NCBI GenBank assembly: GCA_035457545.1
Contig: DATIBM010000387.1
Coordinates: 1 to 13,285 of the forward strand
From: Nitrospira_G sp035457545
GTDB taxonomy: Bacteria > Nitrospirota > Nitrospiria > Nitrospirales > Nitrospiraceae
Length of the DNA: 13,285 nucleotides
Direction of reading: 5' to 3'
The notes under the pieces were generated by a model. It did no database searches, was not told where the DNA came from, and was given only the letters and a program-made list of their open reading frames with translations. The position numbers and the translations under genes were made by a program. Shown here piece by piece: positions 1 to 6,120 of the stretch (position 1 is the first letter of the stretch; each line of letters begins with the position of its first letter).

Positions 1-1
1 G

Positions 2-205
2 ACCGGCATCGTCTCCAAGCGTTCGGGACGGATGGGCGGCTTTGCCGTCGGCGTCGTCATCGTCGTGGTCTATTACATGCTGAACATGCTCTGTGAGTTC
101 CTCGTGACGACGTTGGTCATTCCGCCCTTGGCCGGCGCCTGGCTGCCCAACCTGGTCTTTGCCTTCATCACGATCGTGGCGTTCTATCGAGTCAGCCGGC
201 GGTGA
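2..205 (+). CDS. lptF: LptF-type LPS export permease, C-terminal fragment
   Basis: Partial gene: only the last 67 residues and the stop are inside the window. The fragment has the SKRSGR...GGF segment followed by two hydrophobic helices (about residues 13-37 and 45-63 of the fragment) and a short basic end, SRR. This matches the last transmembrane helices of YjgP/YjgQ permeases. In the family, LptF and LptG pair in the inner membrane and work with the LptB ATPase to extract LPS and pass it to the LptC/A/D bridge. The assignment to LptF rather than a second LptG rests on the neighbour: the next gene is a clear LptG and overlaps this stop codon by four bases (GTGA), the usual lptF-lptG order with translational coupling. 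Confidence 0.82.
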   Translation, partial: TGIVSKRSGRMGGFAVGVVIVVVYYMLNMLCEFLVTTLVIPPLAGAWLPNLVFAFITIVAFYRVSRR

Positions 206-1302
206 GAGGCATGACGATTCTCTTCCGTTACATTGGTCTGGAATTCGCGAAGCTGTTCCTGATGTGCTTCTCGGGATTGATGACGATCTATCTGGTCATC
301 GATTTCTTTGAAAAATTAAGAAGATTTTTGAAGTATGACGCCCAAATGTCCGACATTCTGTCATTTTTTCTCCTCAGAACCCCTGGAATCACGTTTCAAA
401 TCGCGCCGTTGGCGGTCTTGATGGCGACGCTGTTGTCGCTGGGACTCTTGTCCCGCAACCATGAGATCACGGCCATGCGGAGTTGCGGCGTCAGCTTGGG
501 CCGGCTCGCCGCCCCGTTCCTGGTGATCGGCGGTGTGATCTCAGTGCTGTTGCTCGGCATGACCTCCGTGATCATTCCGACGGCCACCGCACGGGCGGAA
601 TACGTCAAGAACACCTTTATCGAAAAGAAACCCCAGAATCTGGCCCTGAAGGCCGCGCGGCCCTGGCTCCAGATTCGCGGGCCCGCCCTGCTGAACGTGG
701 AATTGGTGGAGCCGGGCGGTCGGGTGCTCCAGGGTGTGCGCGTCTATCAGTTGGGGCCGCAGTTTCGTCTCACCCTCCTGACCGAAGCCAAACAGGCCGT
801 CCATACGGAACGAGGCTGGCTGCTGCAGGACGGCATCGATCGCCGGTTCCTCCCCAACGGCAACGTGACGATGGAGCCGTTCACGGAGAAGCCCCTACCG
901 CTCTCGCAAGAACCGCAGGATTTCGATTCCTGGTTGGCGGTCGAGTCGGAATCGCTGACCCTGCGCGAACTGAAGGCCTATATCGATCGACTGAGCCTCG
1001 ATGGGTATAATTTTTCCCGCGTGCTCACCGACTACCATGGCCGGATGGCCTTTCCGTTCGTCAGCGTCATCATGGTGCTGGTCGGTATCGCGCTCAGCCT
1101 CCGCAAAATGGGCACGAGGGGCACGGGCCTCGCGATGGGAATCGGCCAGGCCATGGTCGTGGGATTCTTTTACTGGATGACCCATTCGGTCGCGATTGCG
1201 TTGGGTCGAAGCGGCGTCCTCCTGCCCGTGCTGGCCGCCTGGATGGCCAATATCGTGTTCCTGAGCGTGGCCCTGTACCTCTTGCTCCGGGTCCGATATT
1301 AA
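202..1302 (+). CDS. lptG: LPS export permease LptG
   Basis: Inner-membrane subunit of the LptBFG transporter that powers LPS movement to the outer membrane. The 366-residue length fits the family (about 360). Hydrophobic helices lie near residues 16-34, 64-83 and 103-125. A largely hydrophilic, beta-rich periplasmic segment (about 130-275) follows, then three more helices (about 283-300, 308-332, 338-362). This is the 3+3 helix layout around a jellyroll domain. The cytoplasmic motif LSRNHEITAMRSCGVS (83-98) is typical of the family. The GTG at 202 gives a 4-base GTGA overlap with the lptF stop. ATG at 211 (MTILFRYIG) is an equally good start and aligns better with family N-termini; neither has a strong Shine-Dalgarno. 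Confidence 0.93.
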   Translation: MRGMTILFRYIGLEFAKLFLMCFSGLMTIYLVIDFFEKLRRFLKYDAQMSDILSFFLLRTPGITFQIAPLAVLMATLLSLGLLSRNHEITAMRSCGVSLGRLAAPFLVIGGVISVLLLGMTSVIIPTATARAEYVKNTFIEKKPQNLALKAARPWLQIRGPALLNVELVEPGGRVLQGVRVYQLGPQFRLTLLTEAKQAVHTERGWLLQDGIDRRFLPNGNVTMEPFTEKPLPLSQEPQDFDSWLAVESESLTLRELKAYIDRLSLDGYNFSRVLTDYHGRMAFPFVSVIMVLVGIALSLRKMGTRGTGLAMGIGQAMVVGFFYWMTHSVAIALGRSGVLLPVLAAWMANIVFLSVALYLLLRVRY

Positions 1303-1335
1303 CCTCGGTGTTCGTCCACGACCTCCGCAAAAACG

Positions 1336-1364
1336 TTGACTGCTCTCCACCCTTCAGGTACAAG
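1336..1364 (+). promoter_or_regulatory. Candidate sigma-70 promoter for the fabF-acp-lpxD group
   Basis: TTGACT (1336-1341), a 17-base spacer, then TACAAG (1359-1364). The -35 matches the consensus at five of six positions and the -10 at four. It lies in the 95-base gap between lptG and the ketoacyl synthase and would give a leader of roughly 27 bases. A second, perfect TATAAT lies at 1383-1388 but has no convincing -35 and would start transcription almost at the ATG. Read-through from lptFG is also possible. Inferred from sequence only. Confidence 0.4.
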
Positions 1365-1397
1365 CAAGCGATTTGATTCCGGTATAATGTGAAACCC

Positions 1398-2654
1398 ATG
1401 GCATCTCGCGTGGTCGTGACAGGTCTGGGGATGGTCTCTCCGATCGGCATCGGGGTCGGCGAGTTCTGGAAGGCTGCCCTGGAAGGTCGAGCTGGCATCA
1501 CGGCCATCGAATCCTTCGATCCCTTTCCGATGGACCTCTATCGCTGTCGCGTGGCCGGCCAGGTCCGCGGGTTCAACCCGGCGCAGTACCTCGAAGGACC
1601 GATGGTCGAACGGGTGGACCGTTACGCGCAGTTTGCGCTGGTGGCGGCTAAAGAGGCGCTGGCGGATGCCGGGTTGCGTCTGGACCTGGTCCGTGCCCAC
1701 CGGGTCGGCGTGATCATGGGAGCCGGCATGGGCGGGATGGTCATGGGCGAGCGGGAAATCACCCAGTTGTACCAGACGCAGCGGCCCAATCGCGTGCACC
1801 CCAATTTCATTCCGACCATTACTCTCAACTCCGCCTCCGGCATCGTCGCCATGGTCTATGGGGCCAAGGGGCCGAACCTCACGATTTCAACCGCCTGTTC
1901 GTCAAGCGCGCACGCGGTCGGCCAGGCGCTGAACGCGATTCGCACCGGTCAGGCCGATGTCGTGATCACGGTCGGAGCCGATGCCAGCATCACCCCGCTG
2001 GTCTTCGCCGGATTTTGTTCGCTGCGGGCGCTCTCGACCGGGTTCAATGATCGGCCCGACGCCGCCTCGCGTCCGTTCGAACGGCAGCGGGACGGGTTCG
2101 TGATGGGCGAAGGCGCGGCCGCGCTCATCTTGGAATCGCTCCCGCATGCAAGAAAACGGAAGGCCCGGATCTACGCGGAAGTCGCGGGCTATGCCGCGAC
2201 CAGCGAGGCCTACCATATGGTCATCCCCCGCGAGGACGGCGTGGAGGTGGCCACCACCATGAAACTGGCGCTGGATGACGCCGGGGTCACACCGGCTCAG
2301 GTGGACTACATCAACGCCCATGCGACGTCGACCGTGGTGGGGGACGCCGTGGAGGTGAAGGCGATCCGCCAGTTGTTCAAATCCAGGGCCGATCGATTGG
2401 CGGTGAACGCCACCAAGTCTCTGGTCGGCCACACGCTGGGCGCGGCCGGCGCCATTGGGTCCGTGGCCTGCGCCCTCGCGATCGACACCGGGATGGTGCA
2501 TCCCACTCGCAATTATGACGATCCGGATCCGGCCTGCGCGCTGGCCGGCATTTCCACCCAGGTCCAGCAGCGGCGGGTGCGGGTCGCGATGATGAACGCC
2601 TTCGGCTTCGGCAGCAACAACGCGGCTGTCGTCTTCAAGAAATTCGCCGCCTGA
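1398..2654 (+). CDS. fabF: 3-oxoacyl-ACP synthase II (FabF-type ketoacyl synthase)
   Basis: Condensing enzyme that extends acyl-ACP by two carbons using malonyl-ACP. Its 418 residues are close to the 413 of E. coli FabF. The full Cys-His-His triad is present: Cys167 in STACSSSAHA, His308 in INAHATST and His345 in KSLVGHTLGAAGA. The C-terminal gatekeeper loop reads NAFGFGSNN (400-408), where many FabF proteins have NSFGFGGTN. ATG at 1398 (MASRVVVTGLG) is chosen because KS domains begin right before RVVVTG. GTG at 1389 would add MKP but starts directly after a TATAAT. No Shine-Dalgarno precedes either. The acp gene follows 14 bases after the stop, then lpxD. Because it sits in an LPS block and not among fabD/fabG/fabH, it may be a second, dedicated KS; that is inference. 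Confidence 0.9.
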   Translation: MASRVVVTGLGMVSPIGIGVGEFWKAALEGRAGITAIESFDPFPMDLYRCRVAGQVRGFNPAQYLEGPMVERVDRYAQFALVAAKEALADAGLRLDLVRAHRVGVIMGAGMGGMVMGEREITQLYQTQRPNRVHPNFIPTITLNSASGIVAMVYGAKGPNLTISTACSSSAHAVGQALNAIRTGQADVVITVGADASITPLVFAGFCSLRALSTGFNDRPDAASRPFERQRDGFVMGEGAAALILESLPHARKRKARIYAEVAGYAATSEAYHMVIPREDGVEVATTMKLALDDAGVTPAQVDYINAHATSTVVGDAVEVKAIRQLFKSRADRLAVNATKSLVGHTLGAAGAIGSVACALAIDTGMVHPTRNYDDPDPACALAGISTQVQQRRVRVAMMNAFGFGSNNAAVVFKKFAA

Positions 2655-2660
2655 GGGGGA
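2653..2660 (+). promoter_or_regulatory. Shine-Dalgarno of the acp gene
   Basis: GAGGGGGA overlaps the fabF stop codon (TGA at 2652-2654) and ends eight bases before the acp ATG at 2669. It is one of the clearest ribosome binding sites in the window. It fixes the acp start and suggests acp is translated strongly relative to its neighbours. Confidence 0.7.
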
Positions 2661-2668
2661 CGCATCTC

Positions 2669-3007
2669 ATGGTCGAGGCATCCGTCCAGACACGCATCCT
2701 CCAAGCGCTGGGAGCCTATCTGAAACGCGATCCCAGCGGGATTCCGTCCGACGCGCAACTTCGCGATGATTTGGGATTGGATTCCATGGCCACGATCGAG
2801 CTGCTCTATCGGGTGGAGGAGGCGTTCGATATCCAGAGTCCCGATCGGGACCTGCAAGGCCTCGTCACGGTGGCGGACGTCGTCCACTACGTGGACCGGC
2901 GGCTTGCCCCGCCGGCGTCGGCCGAGCCCCGTGCCGCGAAACCCAAACCGAAGCCCAAACCGAAATCCCGGCCGGCCCGCGTCGCAGCGAAGAGGAAACG
3001 AGGCTAG
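2669..3007 (+). CDS. Acyl carrier protein with basic Lys/Pro-rich C-terminal tail
   Basis: Carries acyl chains on a 4'-phosphopantetheine arm. Residues 1-85 form an ACP fold. The attachment site is Ser39 in DLGLDSMATIELL (35-47), and the recognition helix after it is acidic, as in FASII ACPs (RVEEAFDI). Canonical ACPs end near residue 78-80. This one runs to 112 with a tail from about residue 86 that is rich in Ala, Pro, Lys and Arg, with alternating Lys-Pro (KPKPKPKPK) and ending RKRG. A strongly basic tail on an otherwise acidic carrier is unusual. The gene sits 14 bases after the ketoacyl synthase and 6 bases before lpxD, so it probably serves that synthase and may deliver hydroxyacyl chains to LpxD. 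It could be a specialised ACP rather than the housekeeping AcpP, so no symbol is given. Confidence 0.85.
   Translation: MVEASVQTRILQALGAYLKRDPSGIPSDAQLRDDLGLDSMATIELLYRVEEAFDIQSPDRDLQGLVTVADVVHYVDRRLAPPASAEPRAAKPKPKPKPKSRPARVAAKRKRG
2942..2965 (+). repeat. 12-bp tandem duplication coding the Lys-Pro tail of the ACP
   Basis: CCCAAACCGAAG is followed directly by CCCAAACCGAAA, two copies differing only at the last base. Each copy encodes Pro-Lys-Pro-Lys. The repeat is in frame and suggests the basic tail grew by slippage or local duplication. Confidence 0.75.
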
Positions 3008-3013
3008 CGCGTC

Positions 3014-4087
3014 GTGGCGATTCCCTCCCCTGCCATTTCACTCGCGGACATTGCCGAGTTTGTTCAGGGACGGCTTGAAGGCGATCCCGCCCCGGTCATC
3101 CGTGGCGTCTCGAGTTTGCAAGAGGCCGGACCGGCGGACCTCAGTTATATCGCGCAGGATCGGTTCCTCTCACAAGCGCGCGAAAGCCGGGCGGCGGCGT
3201 TCATCGTGGCCCATCGGTTTGCGGAGATCCCGCAGCCGCAGATTGTCGTGCCACATCCCGCCTATGCCTTTGCCCGCGTCGTGCAACAGTGGTTCGCGCC
3301 CGCCTACCGGACGCGCGGCATCGCGGCGGACCTGGTCCAGGGCTCGGAGGTCCGCATCGGCGCCGATGCATCGATCTGGCCCTCGGTGACATTGGGCGAT
3401 CGGGTGACGATCGGAGCCAGAGTGACCCTGTACCCGGGCGTGTTCATCGGCGAGGAGACCGAGATCGGCGACGACTGCGTCCTCTATCCGAACGTGGTCG
3501 TGCGCGAGCGCTGTGCTATCGGGCGCCGGGTGGTGATCCACAGCGGGACCGTGATCGGCAGCGACGGGTTCGGGTATGTGCAGCACGAAGGGCGCCATCA
3601 CAAGGTCCCGCAAATCGGCGGGGTCGTGCTCGAAGATGACGTGGAACTCGGCGCCAACGTCACGGTCGATCGGGCGACCTTCGGCATGACGCGGATTCGC
3701 CGCGGGACCAAGGTGGATAATCTGGTGCAGATCGCGCACAACGTCGAGATCGGCGAGGATACGATCGTCGTGGCGCAGGTCGGGATCGCCGGCAGCACGC
3801 GCGTGGGGAGCCACGTCATGATCGGCGGCCAGGCTGGATTGGCCGACCATCTCCAGATCGCGGACCGGGTGTTGATCGCGGCGCGCTCCGGCGTGAACCG
3901 CAGCGTGACCTCGGACCAGATCGTCTCGGGAGCCCCCGCCATGCCGCACGAGCAGGCCCTCAGGGCGCAGGCGCTGATCCCCCACCTGCCTGAGATGCGG
4001 CAGCAGTTGCGGGAATTGCAGAAGCGAGTCGAAACTCTCGAGCAGGCAAGAGCGGTTCGCACCGGACGAGCCAAGAAGCTCCGCTGA
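3014..4087 (+). CDS. lpxD: UDP-3-O-(3-hydroxyacyl)glucosamine N-acyltransferase LpxD
   Basis: Third committed step of lipid A synthesis: transfers a 3-hydroxyacyl chain from ACP to the 2-amino group of UDP-3-O-acyl-glucosamine, in the cytoplasm. Its 357 residues match the family length of about 340-360. Residues 8-100 form the uridine-binding N-terminal domain (GVSSLQEAGPADLSYI). Residues 105-305 are left-handed beta-helix hexapeptide repeats. The catalytic His is His242 in VQIAHNVEIGEDT, and DGFGYV (184-189) is the conserved substrate loop. The C-terminus (about 320-346) is a short coiled coil used in trimer packing. GTG at 3014 is the only usable early start, since a stop lies in frame nine bases upstream. 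It follows acp by six bases, so the two are almost certainly co-transcribed. Confidence 0.95.
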   Translation: MAIPSPAISLADIAEFVQGRLEGDPAPVIRGVSSLQEAGPADLSYIAQDRFLSQARESRAAAFIVAHRFAEIPQPQIVVPHPAYAFARVVQQWFAPAYRTRGIAADLVQGSEVRIGADASIWPSVTLGDRVTIGARVTLYPGVFIGEETEIGDDCVLYPNVVVRERCAIGRRVVIHSGTVIGSDGFGYVQHEGRHHKVPQIGGVVLEDDVELGANVTVDRATFGMTRIRRGTKVDNLVQIAHNVEIGEDTIVVAQVGIAGSTRVGSHVMIGGQAGLADHLQIADRVLIAARSGVNRSVTSDQIVSGAPAMPHEQALRAQALIPHLPEMRQQLRELQKRVETLEQARAVRTGRAKKLR

Positions 4088-4105
4088 TTGTCCGGTTCCT
4101 TCACC

Positions 4106-4645
4106 CTATCGTAGCGCGGCCCGCGCCGGTCCCCAGAGTTCCCTCCAGGCGTAGATCCGCGAGCAAAAAAATCCCGACCAGGGCAGCAGGTAGGCGGCGA
4201 CGGCATAGACATGCCCGCTGGCGGTGGCAAGGGACGAAGCTCCCACAAGGACGGCGGTCGCCAGGCCATACCACAGCGGCACCCATTTTCTACCCGGATG
4301 GTCGACGGTCACCATCACGGGCTCTTTCCGCTTGAACCGCCGGTCATGACTGGCAAAGGCCCGGAGTCGCCCTGCGAAATATTCCGGCGCCTCCTTGAGC
4401 AGGTACCGGTGGTACTGGGATTGCCCCCATCCGGCCAGCGCGCCGAGCAAGAACAGAGCCGTGCTGTAGATGAACGTCCCGCCTCCGTAAATATCGGCGA
4501 GGTACTGGTAGCCCAGCGCCATGGTGCCGGCGATCAGCAGAATGAGCCCGAGCAGGGCCGAAGGGAACAGCAGGTGCACCCGGATATATTCCTGGGCCCG
4601 TTCCGTGAGGTTTTCTTCCCGTCGTGGCGTAATGAGTTTGGCCAT
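4106..4645 (-). CDS. Four-helix inner-membrane protein of unknown function
   Basis: I do not recognise this 179-residue protein. It has hydrophobic helices at about 24-46, 56-74, 122-142 and 145-162. Between helices 2 and 3 is a basic cytoplasm-like loop (about 75-121) with RRFKRKEP, and the N-terminus is charged (LITPRREENLTER). The loop is positively charged and both ends are likely cytoplasmic. No signal peptide cleavage site, catalytic motif or metal ligand set is visible. GAAGG just upstream on the - strand is a weak ribosome site for the ATG. The gene converges on lpxD with only 18 bases between stops and has its own candidate promoter, so it is probably a single-gene transcript. The hydrophobicity pattern and intact frame make it a likely real gene. 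Confidence 0.7.
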   Translation of the reverse strand: MAKLITPRREENLTERAQEYIRVHLLFPSALLGLILLIAGTMALGYQYLADIYGGGTFIYSTALFLLGALAGWGQSQYHRYLLKEAPEYFAGRLRAFASHDRRFKRKEPVMVTVDHPGRKWVPLWYGLATAVLVGASSLATASGHVYAVAAYLLPWSGFFCSRIYAWRELWGPARAALR

Positions 4646-4666
4646 CGCCTTCGCTCTATGTCAGGA

Positions 4667-4694
4667 GGGGGATTCGGCCGATCGGCCGGCCCCC
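4667..4694 (-). repeat. Perfect 14-bp palindrome inside a larger stem, in the leader of the membrane-protein gene
   Basis: CGGCCGATCGGCCG (4675-4688) is its own reverse complement. It is flanked by GGGGG (4667-4671) and CCCCC (4690-4694), so the arms extend with a small bulge. It sits about 30 bases upstream of the ATG and downstream of the predicted promoter, so it would form a strong hairpin in the transcript. No T-run follows on either strand, so a normal intrinsic terminator is unlikely. A leader structure or a protein-binding site is more likely. Confidence 0.6.
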
Positions 4695-4728
4695 TTCCTC
4701 CCCGATTTCTCTGAAGCGGGCTCGGGCG

Positions 4729-4757
4729 ATTATACGAAGTTCCAGCATAGGAATCAC
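4729..4757 (-). promoter_or_regulatory. Candidate sigma-70 promoter for the membrane-protein gene
   Basis: On the - strand: GTGATT (4752-4757), a 17-base spacer, and a perfect TATAAT (4729-4734). The -35 is weak (three of six), the -10 is ideal. Transcription would start near 4722 and give a leader of about 77 bases containing the palindrome. Confidence 0.45.
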
Positions 4758-4800
4758 GGACGCTGATTGCTCCATCAAAGATCGACCACGCGCACGTGCG

Positions 4801-4846
4801 CTTTCCACAGAAATTGTGCAAGGCCTGTGGGTAACCATGTGGAAAT
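4801..4846. promoter_or_regulatory. Cluster of three DnaA-box-like 9-mers
   Basis: Compared with TTATCCACA: CTTTCCACA at 4801-4809 (two differences), TGTGGGTAA at 4826-4834 (reverse strand, one difference) and TGTGGAAAT at 4838-4846 (reverse strand, two differences). The outer two also form an 8-bp inverted repeat, TTTCCACA...TGTGGAAA. Spacing is compact, and they lie upstream of the candidate promoter for the membrane-protein gene. They could bind DnaA or another repressor. The match is suggestive only. Confidence 0.3.
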
Positions 4847-4860
4847 GATCCCGGGGATCA
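4846..4860. repeat. Inverted repeat TGATCCC-G-GGGATCA
   Basis: Seven-base perfect arms around one central base. Read on the - strand it is followed by a short TTT, so it could act as a weak end signal for the HD-GYP transcript, but the stem is short and it lies about 170 bases after the stop. An operator-like site is the alternative. Confidence 0.4.
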
Positions 4861-5026
4861 AACGGCGCGGCCTCTTCATGCACACTGCCCAAGATTTAGG
4901 CGGAGGGGTCTCGACATTTCAAGGACATCCATCGGACATACACGACCGCCCCGGTTGGCGCGTGGCAGGAAACGACGGCGGGCTGTCTTGCGCAAGGGGG
5001 AACAAGGGTGACGGAACAGGGGGATG

Positions 5027-6109
5027 TTATGGGACCGACGAAGAGCCCGATTCCGGGGATTCTTCTTGAGACTCCACCACCTGTTGAATGGTCGAGGCGA
5101 TCTCATCAAGCCCTTCCAGGAGAGCTGAGAAGCGATCGGAAAACGATTGTGGTTCTATTGCAGAGGAAGCGGAAATGGCTGTGGGCAGCGAGCGAGACAG
5201 GTAGTGAGGTTCCGGCGGGGCGACGGCATCCAGAATATACAGGTCCGGCGTTGAGCTTAAGTCGATCGCGGTTGTGAGCTCGCTTCCCGAGTCTTCGTCG
5301 CCGATCTGGACGACGGGTCTCATGGGAAATCGTGGATTGAGGCGGACGACAAACCCCTCATCCCCTGAACTCAGACGGACCTTGGTCCCCAGGGGATAGA
5401 CGGACAGTTGTTCGACGAGCGCCTTAAGGACCGTCCGTGAGAAGGCGCCTCGCTCGTGCCGCAGCAGTTCCCGAATGGCTTCGTGCGGCAGCATGCGGCG
5501 GCGATAGGGCCGCGGGCTGACCAACGCTTCAAACACGTCCGCCAACCCGATCACCTGGGCGAAGGGATGAATCTGGCTTCCTTTAAGCCGTTGCGGATAC
5601 CCCTGACCGGACCATCGTTCATGCGCCTGGCGCACCACGGTCGCTAACCAGTCATAGTCTGGCCCCAGTCGTGTGATCGCCTTGAAGCCTGCCTCGGGAT
5701 GCTGTTCCAGGACGGCTCGTTCCTGCGGCGTCAGTTTGCCGGGCTTTTGAATCAGCGACGGCGGCACCGAAAAGATGCCGATGTCATGCAGGAGGCCCGC
5801 GAGGGTGAGTTGCTCCAATTGGCGGCCGCCGTAGTTGAGACCTAAACCGATTCGTGCGGCCAGGATGCCCACGTGCACGAGATTGGCGATCAACCGGTCT
5901 CCCAACGGGGCCGACAGCGCCTGGACTACGAGGGTCTCCGATCGGCCGAGCGATGTGGTCATGCCCTTCGCGATGTCCGTCAACTCGGTGAGATCCAGCG
6001 GGTCCTGTAACCGGACAGTCCGGCTGAGACGGGACAGTTCCCGCGTCGCCGCCTGGTACCAGCCGTCTGCGTCGACCTGTTGGTTGATCATCGCCTGATG
6101 GTCTGCCAT
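5027..6109 (-). CDS. HD-GYP domain protein, c-di-GMP phosphodiesterase-like with altered metal site
   Basis: HD-GYP enzymes hydrolyse cyclic-di-GMP. The 360-residue protein has a helical N-terminus (1-65), an HD-GYP domain (about 66-235) and a C-terminal beta-rich piece (240-296, YPLGTKVRLSSGDEGFVV) common after this domain. A Ser/Glu-rich tail follows. Visible ligands: His79, His108-Asp109 (HDIG), His137 (HPEAG), His163 and Asp191. The GYP signature is at 170-172. The canonical HHE-WDG-GYP here reads AHERWSGQGYP, so the first His of the pair is Ala162 and the Asp is Ser167. The usual Lys after HDIG is Ile. It may be weakly active or a c-di-GMP sensor. ATG at 6109 is chosen because of its Shine-Dalgarno and because a longer frame would run through the upstream ATPase gene, 11 bases away. 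Confidence 0.9.
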   Translation of the reverse strand: MADHQAMINQQVDADGWYQAATRELSRLSRTVRLQDPLDLTELTDIAKGMTTSLGRSETLVVQALSAPLGDRLIANLVHVGILAARIGLGLNYGGRQLEQLTLAGLLHDIGIFSVPPSLIQKPGKLTPQERAVLEQHPEAGFKAITRLGPDYDWLATVVRQAHERWSGQGYPQRLKGSQIHPFAQVIGLADVFEALVSPRPYRRRMLPHEAIRELLRHERGAFSRTVLKALVEQLSVYPLGTKVRLSSGDEGFVVRLNPRFPMRPVVQIGDEDSGSELTTAIDLSSTPDLYILDAVAPPEPHYLSRSLPTAISASSAIEPQSFSDRFSALLEGLDEIASTIQQVVESQEESPESGSSSVP

Positions 6110-6112
6110 CGG

Positions 6113-6120
6113 CTTCCCCT
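6113..6120 (-). promoter_or_regulatory. Shine-Dalgarno deciding the HD-GYP start
   Basis: On the - strand, AGGGGAAG lies a few bases before the ATG at 6109, directly after the ATPase stop codon. It supports the 360-residue product over the longer open frame that extends back to 6451, which would run out of frame through most of the ATPase gene. Confidence 0.65.

Larger units (their letters stand above)
4646..5026. other. 381-base non-coding region
   Basis: It separates the start of the membrane-protein gene from the stop of the HD-GYP gene; both lie on the - strand. It holds a candidate - strand promoter (4729-4757), a palindrome in that transcript's predicted leader (4667-4694), three DnaA-box-like 9-mers (4801-4846) and a second inverted repeat (4846-4860). 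From 4861 to 5026 I see nothing definite. That part includes G-rich runs after the HD-GYP stop but no good intrinsic terminator. Short open frames here look like chance. Confidence 0.6.

Noticed and set aside
3170..3985. 271-residue open frame on the - strand
   Set aside because: It lies wholly antisense to lpxD, is rich in His, Asp and Arg, and has no domain. It is a codon-bias shadow.
4088..4105. Bidirectional terminator between lpxD and the convergent membrane gene
   Set aside because: The 18-base gap holds no inverted repeat or T-run. Termination there would need overlap with coding sequence or Rho.
4801..4860. Chromosomal origin (oriC)
   Set aside because: Only one 9-mer is near-consensus, no AT-rich unwinding region is seen, and no dnaA, dnaN, gyrB or rpmH genes are near.
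4767..5069. 100-residue open frame on the + strand in the non-coding gap
   Set aside because: No ribosome site, low-complexity composition and overlap with the HD-GYP end. No recognisable fold.
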